Positions 6,623 to 9,087 of a DNA stretch of 9,087 nt are shown in pieces. The notes under the pieces were generated by a model. It was not told the origin of the DNA and made no database searches. It worked only from the letters and a program-made list of their open reading frames with translations. A program made the position numbers and the translations under genes. Each line of letters opens with the position of its first letter. Position 1 is the stretch's first letter. The DNA is from Pseudomonadota bacterium (lineage in GTDB: Bacteria; Myxococcota_A; Bradymonadia; UBA4248): positions 1 to 9,087 of the forward strand of contig WQTY01000066.1 in the NCBI GenBank assembly GCA_009786045.1. Reading direction: 5' to 3'.

Positions 6623-6641
6623 CATGCCGAACGCCGGCATG
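6623..6641. repeat. perfect inverted repeat in the lipoprotein leader
   Basis: CATGCCG and CGGCATG, both 7 bp, flank the five bases AACGC. The element lies between the promoter candidate and the lipoprotein ATG, so it would be a stem-loop in the 5' leader or an operator downstream of the transcription start. It lacks the T-tract of a terminator. Confidence 0.45.
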
Positions 6642-6670
6642 CAGGACACCCCCATCGTTAACGCCGCACG

Positions 6671-6704
6671 CTTATCGCACGCACCGAAACGCGCGTCAAG
6701 TTCC
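6671..6704 (-). promoter_or_regulatory. promoter candidate for the lipoprotein-pseudokinase-sigma operon, with overlapping sigma-70 and ECF-like elements
   Basis: On the minus strand TTGACG (6699-6694) and GATAAG (6676-6671) are 17 bases apart, matching sigma-70 at five and four of six positions. Overlapping this, GGAACTT (6704-6698) is followed after 16 bases by CGT (6681-6679), the layout of many ECF promoters. Transcription would start roughly 75-90 bases before the lipoprotein ATG. Autoregulation by the operon's own ECF factor is an inference. Confidence 0.4.
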
Positions 6705-6739
6705 GCCCACGATACAACGCCACGACTCACTCGCCAGGG

Positions 6740-7243
6740 CTACCGCTTGCCACACACCAGCCGGCGCACCCTGTCCTCAAACAAAATCTCCGCCTTCGTC
6801 GATTCGATCAACTCCAGAACAGCCCCCAACCCAAACGTCGGATGCCGCACCACATCGCCCTGCCTGAACTGGCCGCGAATCGAATAGGCCTTGATCTCAG
6901 CCTCTGCAACATCGCGCGTCAAACGCGCCCATGCCGCCTCACGAGACGCTTCATCCGCCATCTCCTCGGCCGAAAGCAACCCGCGTGCCGCCGGTGCCGC
7001 GCTCTTTGACCCGGTTTCACGCCGATGCTCATGATGACACTCCGCACACACTACCCTGCGCGTCCCATCGTGCATCACAGCATGAGGCCTGATCTCCCGA
7101 CACTCCGGGCACCACTCCTCAATCAGCTCCGCCTCTTCCAACTCGTTCTCAAGCGAATCTTCGCCGCTATACGAATTCATCAAATCGTCATTCAGATCGT
7201 CATCAAGTTCGCGCTCATCGACATCGCGTGTAGACTCACTCAT
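6740..7243 (-). CDS. small protein with two-CxxC zinc ribbon and PcrA/UvrD-like C-terminal module
   Basis: This 167-residue protein starts at the ATG at 7243, with GAGGG six bases upstream; TTG and GTG codons just before it are in frame but less likely. Residues 1-43 are very acidic. Cys45/Cys48 (CPEC) and Cys66/Cys69 (CAEC) form a likely zinc ribbon of about 25 residues. A charged helix (about 90-118) follows. Residues 125-163 (GQFRQGDVVRHPTFGLGAVL ... ILFEDRVRRLV) carry the F-x-x-G-D-x-V-x-H-x-x-F-G-x-G pattern seen at the C-terminus of PcrA/UvrD-type helicases, where a small beta-barrel contacts RNA polymerase; a similar nucleic-acid or polymerase-binding role here is inference. The gene follows glmM in the same direction, with only a 61-codon ORF between. 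I do not recognise a named family. Confidence 0.85.
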   Translation of the reverse strand: MSESTRDVDERELDDDLNDDLMNSYSGEDSLENELEEAELIEEWCPECREIRPHAVMHDGTRRVVCAECHHEHRRETGSKSAAPAARGLLSAEEMADEASREAAWARLTRDVAEAEIKAYSIRGQFRQGDVVRHPTFGLGAVLELIESTKAEILFEDRVRRLVCGKR

Positions 7244-7421
7244 CACCAACCCTCAATCTCCTCTCATCGTTGTCATTCACCGGGCCAAAGCCGCGCGCTT
7301 TCTTACACATGACTCCTATGGCGTCAATCGCTTTTTCGACCTTCTTTTTTGTCAGGGCGACCGGATAACCGCCAACAGGGTGACCGAAACGGTCTCGAAC
7401 GCGCAGTGCGCGCCCCTGCAA
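7236..7421 (-). CDS. possible small hypothetical protein (61 codons) between glmM and the zinc-ribbon gene
   Basis: This ORF fills the gap exactly, starting 8 bases after the glmM stop and ending 8 bases inside the next gene, so it could be a translationally coupled small gene. Its product is basic (LTKKKVEKAIDAIGVMCKKA) and matches no family I know. Against it, the start would be TTG with no Shine-Dalgarno sequence and no upstream ATG is in frame. It may be chance, or a remnant. Without it, the gap is a 186-bp untranslated spacer. Confidence 0.3.
   Translation of the reverse strand: MQGRALRVRDRFGHPVGGYPVALTKKKVEKAIDAIGVMCKKARGFGPVNDNDERRLRVGDE
7250..7254 (-). promoter_or_regulatory. ribosome binding site choosing ATG 7243
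   Basis: GAGGG lies six bases before the ATG at 7243-7241 and is too close to the in-frame TTG at 7249, so it sets the start of the zinc-ribbon protein. Confidence 0.55.
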
Positions 7422-7429
7422 CGAATCAC

Positions 7430-8788
7430 TCAGCCCGACGTTTCACGAATCACCAGCGCAGCAATCGCCTCTGCATCCCGCGCCAAAATCTCTGCATCCT
7501 GCCCCTCCAGCATGACGCGGCACTTCGGTTCCGTGCCCGAATATCGCACCAGCACGCGACCTTCTTCACCATAACGAGATTCTGTCTCACGGATAAGTGC
7601 CCGGGTCAGAGGCAGGGAGTCGATGGGTATCTTTTGCTCAACCCTGAAGTTGAGCAAAACCTGAGGATACTTCTGCATGACGCTCGCAAGCTCCGAGAGC
7701 CTGCAGCCGCTTCGGCGCATGCACGAAAGGACGCGCAGTGCAGCCAGCAGGCCATCGCCAGTCGTCGAATGATCAAGCATCACAAGGTGACCGCTCTGCT
7801 CTCCGCCCAGATTATACCCGCCGCGCCGCATGGCCTCGACCACATACCGATCGCCCACTGCCGTCTGGATTGTCTTAATGCCATGCACCTGCATGGCACG
7901 ATGCAGGCCAAGATTGCTCATCACCGTGGTCACCAGCGTATTGTGGTTCAACGCACCGCGCTGCTTCAAATCTATCGCAAGCATCGCCATGACAAAGTCG
8001 CCGTCGACAATCAGGCCATTCTCGGCCACCAGGATAAGCCTGTCCGCATCGCCATCCAGCGAAATCCCGATATCCGCACCATGCGCCCGCACCAGTGAGG
8101 CACAATGCTCTGGATGAAGCGCCCCAACATCCGCATTGATATTGTACCCATCGGGCGTAACCCCCGTCTCGATAACCTCCGCACCGAGTTCCGTCAAAAC
8201 CGTAGGCGCGATCTTGTAAGCCGCACCATGGGCACAGTCGACGACAACCTTCAGGCCATCGAGTGTCAGTTCACGCTCAAAACTCGATTTTACAAAGGCA
8301 TTGTATCGCCCCAGTGCATCGTCGATGCGACGCGAACGGCCGATCCGCTCAGGCGAGGCAAGGGCATCAAGACACCCCGGATCATGCAGCGACACCTCTA
8401 TGGCCTCCTCCACATCGGTGGGGAGCTTAAAACCATCCCGTCCGAAGATTTTTATCCCATTGTCATGATAGGGGTTGTGTGAGGCACTGATAACGACGCC
8501 TGCATCACAGCGCATGGCCGAGGTCAGATGGGCAATCGCCGGCGTCGGCATGGGACCGGTAAACAGCACCGAACCGTTCATCGCATTGATCCCTGCCGCC
8601 AGTGCAGATTCAAACATGTATCCAGAACGGCGCGTATCCTTGCCAATCAACACCTTAAACGGCACCTCATCGTGCCGCCGGAAGTTCGCCACCAGCGCCT
8701 TGCCAAGGCACAGCGCCATATCGGCTGTCATCGGAAACTGATTCGCCAGCCCTCGTATGCCATCGGTCCCAAAGTAACGCTCCTGCAT
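7430..8788 (-). CDS. glmM: phosphoglucosamine mutase GlmM
   Basis: GlmM converts glucosamine-6-phosphate to glucosamine-1-phosphate in the cytoplasm, feeding UDP-GlcNAc for peptidoglycan and lipopolysaccharide. The 452-residue length is typical. All alpha-D-phosphohexomutase signatures are present: N-terminal RYFGTDGIRG (4-13); the phosphoserine loop VVISASHNPYHDNGIK with Ser103 as the phosphorylated residue; the Mg-binding DGDADR (245-250); the sugar-binding loop GGEQSGH (328-334); and the phosphate-binding loop RYSGTEPKCRVM (415-426). The 'SASHNPYHDNGIKIFG' form and the length fit GlmM rather than ManB/PGM. The ATG at 8788 is preferred, with GGAGG eight bases upstream; a TTG one codon earlier is possible. 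It appears to be the first gene of a unit with its own promoter. None of the common neighbours (folP, cdaA/cdaR, acpS) is visible in the window. Nothing essential is missing. Confidence 0.97.
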   Translation of the reverse strand: MQERYFGTDGIRGLANQFPMTADMALCLGKALVANFRRHDEVPFKVLIGKDTRRSGYMFESALAAGINAMNGSVLFTGPMPTPAIAHLTSAMRCDAGVVISASHNPYHDNGIKIFGRDGFKLPTDVEEAIEVSLHDPGCLDALASPERIGRSRRIDDALGRYNAFVKSSFERELTLDGLKVVVDCAHGAAYKIAPTVLTELGAEVIETGVTPDGYNINADVGALHPEHCASLVRAHGADIGISLDGDADRLILVAENGLIVDGDFVMAMLAIDLKQRGALNHNTLVTTVMSNLGLHRAMQVHGIKTIQTAVGDRYVVEAMRRGGYNLGGEQSGHLVMLDHSTTGDGLLAALRVLSCMRRSGCRLSELASVMQKYPQVLLNFRVEQKIPIDSLPLTRALIRETESRYGEEGRVLVRYSGTEPKCRVMLEGQDAEILARDAEAIAALVIRETSG

Positions 8789-8796
8789 CAATGCAC

Positions 8797-8801
8797 CCTC
8801 C
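8797..8801 (-). promoter_or_regulatory. ribosome binding site of glmM
   Basis: GGAGG lies eight bases before the ATG at 8788-8786 and five before the TTG at 8791. It supports initiation here, though it cannot fully separate the two adjacent codons. Confidence 0.6.
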
Positions 8802-8847
8802 GCCTGTCTGTTTCACCCAATTCAACCCATGCCGACAATACGGCACC

Positions 8848-8877
8848 TGTATAATGACACGTCCAACACCCTGACAA
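8848..8877 (-). promoter_or_regulatory. sigma-70-like promoter candidate for glmM
   Basis: On the minus strand TTGTCA (8877-8872, five of six consensus) and TATACA (8853-8848, four of six) are 18 bases apart. The predicted start of transcription would leave a leader of about 50 bases before the glmM ATG. Confidence 0.42.
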
Positions 8878-8960
8878 CACAAGATATTCGGCATTGCAGC
8901 GCAATCGCTGGAAAAAATTCGCAGGGGCGCGTCCGAAATGTGGCCGGTTCACCCGAGTAG

Positions 8961-9042
8961 GGGCGACCGTCCCGGTCGCCCGGGCGACGCCTATATATTC
9001 GTCTAGTTGCATAAACGACCGTCCCGGTCGCCAGGGCGACGC
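8961..9042. repeat. pair of REP-like palindromic repeats
   Basis: Two 27-bp copies (8964-8990 and 9016-9042) differ at one base and lie 52 bases apart in the same orientation. The first copy, with its flank, forms a perfect 8-bp stem (GGGCGACC/GGTCGCCC) with a GTCCC loop at 8961-8981. It also contains the perfect 14-bp palindrome GTCGCCCGGGCGAC (8975-8988), so two alternative hairpins compete. The one-base change in the second copy breaks the latter palindrome at its centre. This is the structure of dispersed intergenic REP-type elements. Confidence 0.65.
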
Positions 9043-9062
9043 AGTCGCCATAGCGGGGCGTT

Positions 9063-9087
9063 GCGGGGCCGGCGACTGAGGCCCCGC
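9063..9087. repeat. strong GC-rich inverted repeat at the window edge
   Basis: GCGGGGCC (9063-9070) and GGCCCCGC (9080-9087) are perfect 8-bp arms around nine bases. The element ends exactly at the window edge, so a following T-tract cannot be judged. It could be part of the neighbouring repeat array or the stem of a terminator for a gene to the right. Confidence 0.55.

Larger units (their letters stand above)
6590..6739. other. 150-bp gap between the two transcription units
   Basis: No coding sequence is supported here. It holds the promoter candidate at 6671-6704 and a perfect inverted repeat at 6623-6641. No hairpin-plus-T-tract terminator is visible after the zinc-ribbon gene, so read-through from the glmM unit is possible. 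Confidence 0.6.
8789..9087. other. gene-free stretch upstream of glmM
   Basis: I see no supported gene in these 299 bases. The part near glmM holds its ribosome binding site and promoter candidate. The part beyond about 8960 consists of palindromic repeats and a GC-rich hairpin. Short ORFs across it are by-products of the repeats. Confidence 0.6.

Noticed and set aside
7349..8098. Plus-strand ORF of 249 codons
   Set aside because: It is antisense to glmM, whose catalytic motifs are all present on the other strand.
8850..8855. Perfect TATAAT on the plus strand
   Set aside because: There is no -35 at proper spacing and no plus-strand gene; the same bases serve better as the minus-strand -10 of glmM.
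8897..8910. CAGCG-CAAT-CGCTG hairpin beside a run of A/T as a terminator
   Set aside because: On the minus strand the T-run precedes the stem and on the plus strand the stem is followed by A, so neither orientation gives an intrinsic terminator.
8788..9079. Short ORFs on both strands across the repeat region
   Set aside because: They read through the palindromic repeats and have low-complexity products with no domain.
1..9087. CRISPR array, tRNA, rRNA or transposase
   Set aside because: No evenly spaced direct repeats with unique spacers, no tRNA-like cloverleaf, no rRNA stretch and no transposase motif were found; the in-gene tandem repeats are protein-coding.

Overview
The window reads as a chromosomal piece of a Gram-negative bacterium, most likely from the Myxococcota/Bradymonadota side of the old Deltaproteobacteria. 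The reasons are a Ser/Thr-kinase-like protein with a GYF-like domain and an AgmX/PglI (TonB-C-like) C-terminus, PEGA-like extracytoplasmic domains, an ECF sigma factor and a lipoprotein, at moderately high G+C. This placement is inference, because there is no rRNA or other taxonomic marker. Every gene I can support is on the minus strand, so transcription runs from high to low coordinates.

Right part (about 6740-9087). At the right edge is a gene-free stretch of about 300 bp with two near-identical 27-bp palindromic repeats and a strong GC hairpin. It ends in a plausible sigma-70 promoter for glmM (phosphoglucosamine mutase, cell-wall precursor synthesis). glmM is followed closely by a doubtful 61-codon ORF and by a small two-CxxC zinc-ribbon protein with a C-terminal module like that of PcrA/UvrD-type proteins.

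Middle and left part (1-6739). A 150-bp gap holds a promoter candidate in which sigma-70-like and ECF-like elements overlap. Downstream lies an apparent operon: a small NTF2-like lipoprotein; a catalytically dead protein kinase fused to a GYF_2-like domain, a membrane helix and an AgmX/PglI C-terminal domain; an ECF sigma factor; and two tandem paralogous single-pass membrane proteins. The second paralog runs off the left edge. The paralogs share an extracytoplasmic region of about 280 residues from the membrane helix to a CFRRVxELVC motif, but have unrelated cytoplasmic N-termini. The N-terminus of the first is built of 17- and 20-residue tandem repeats.

How they may work together. An ECF sigma factor flanked by a pseudokinase-membrane fusion, a lipoprotein and two PEGA-containing transmembrane proteins, with no recognisable anti-sigma factor, looks like an envelope-sensing and transcription module of unusual composition. 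The pseudokinase fusion parallels the layout known for myxobacterial GltJ/AgmX (cytoplasmic domains, GYF, membrane helix, TonB-C-like periplasmic domain), with a dead kinase in place of the zinc ribbon. This is the most interesting object in the window. Several perfect inverted repeats sit in the short gaps between these genes and may be operators or RNA hairpins.
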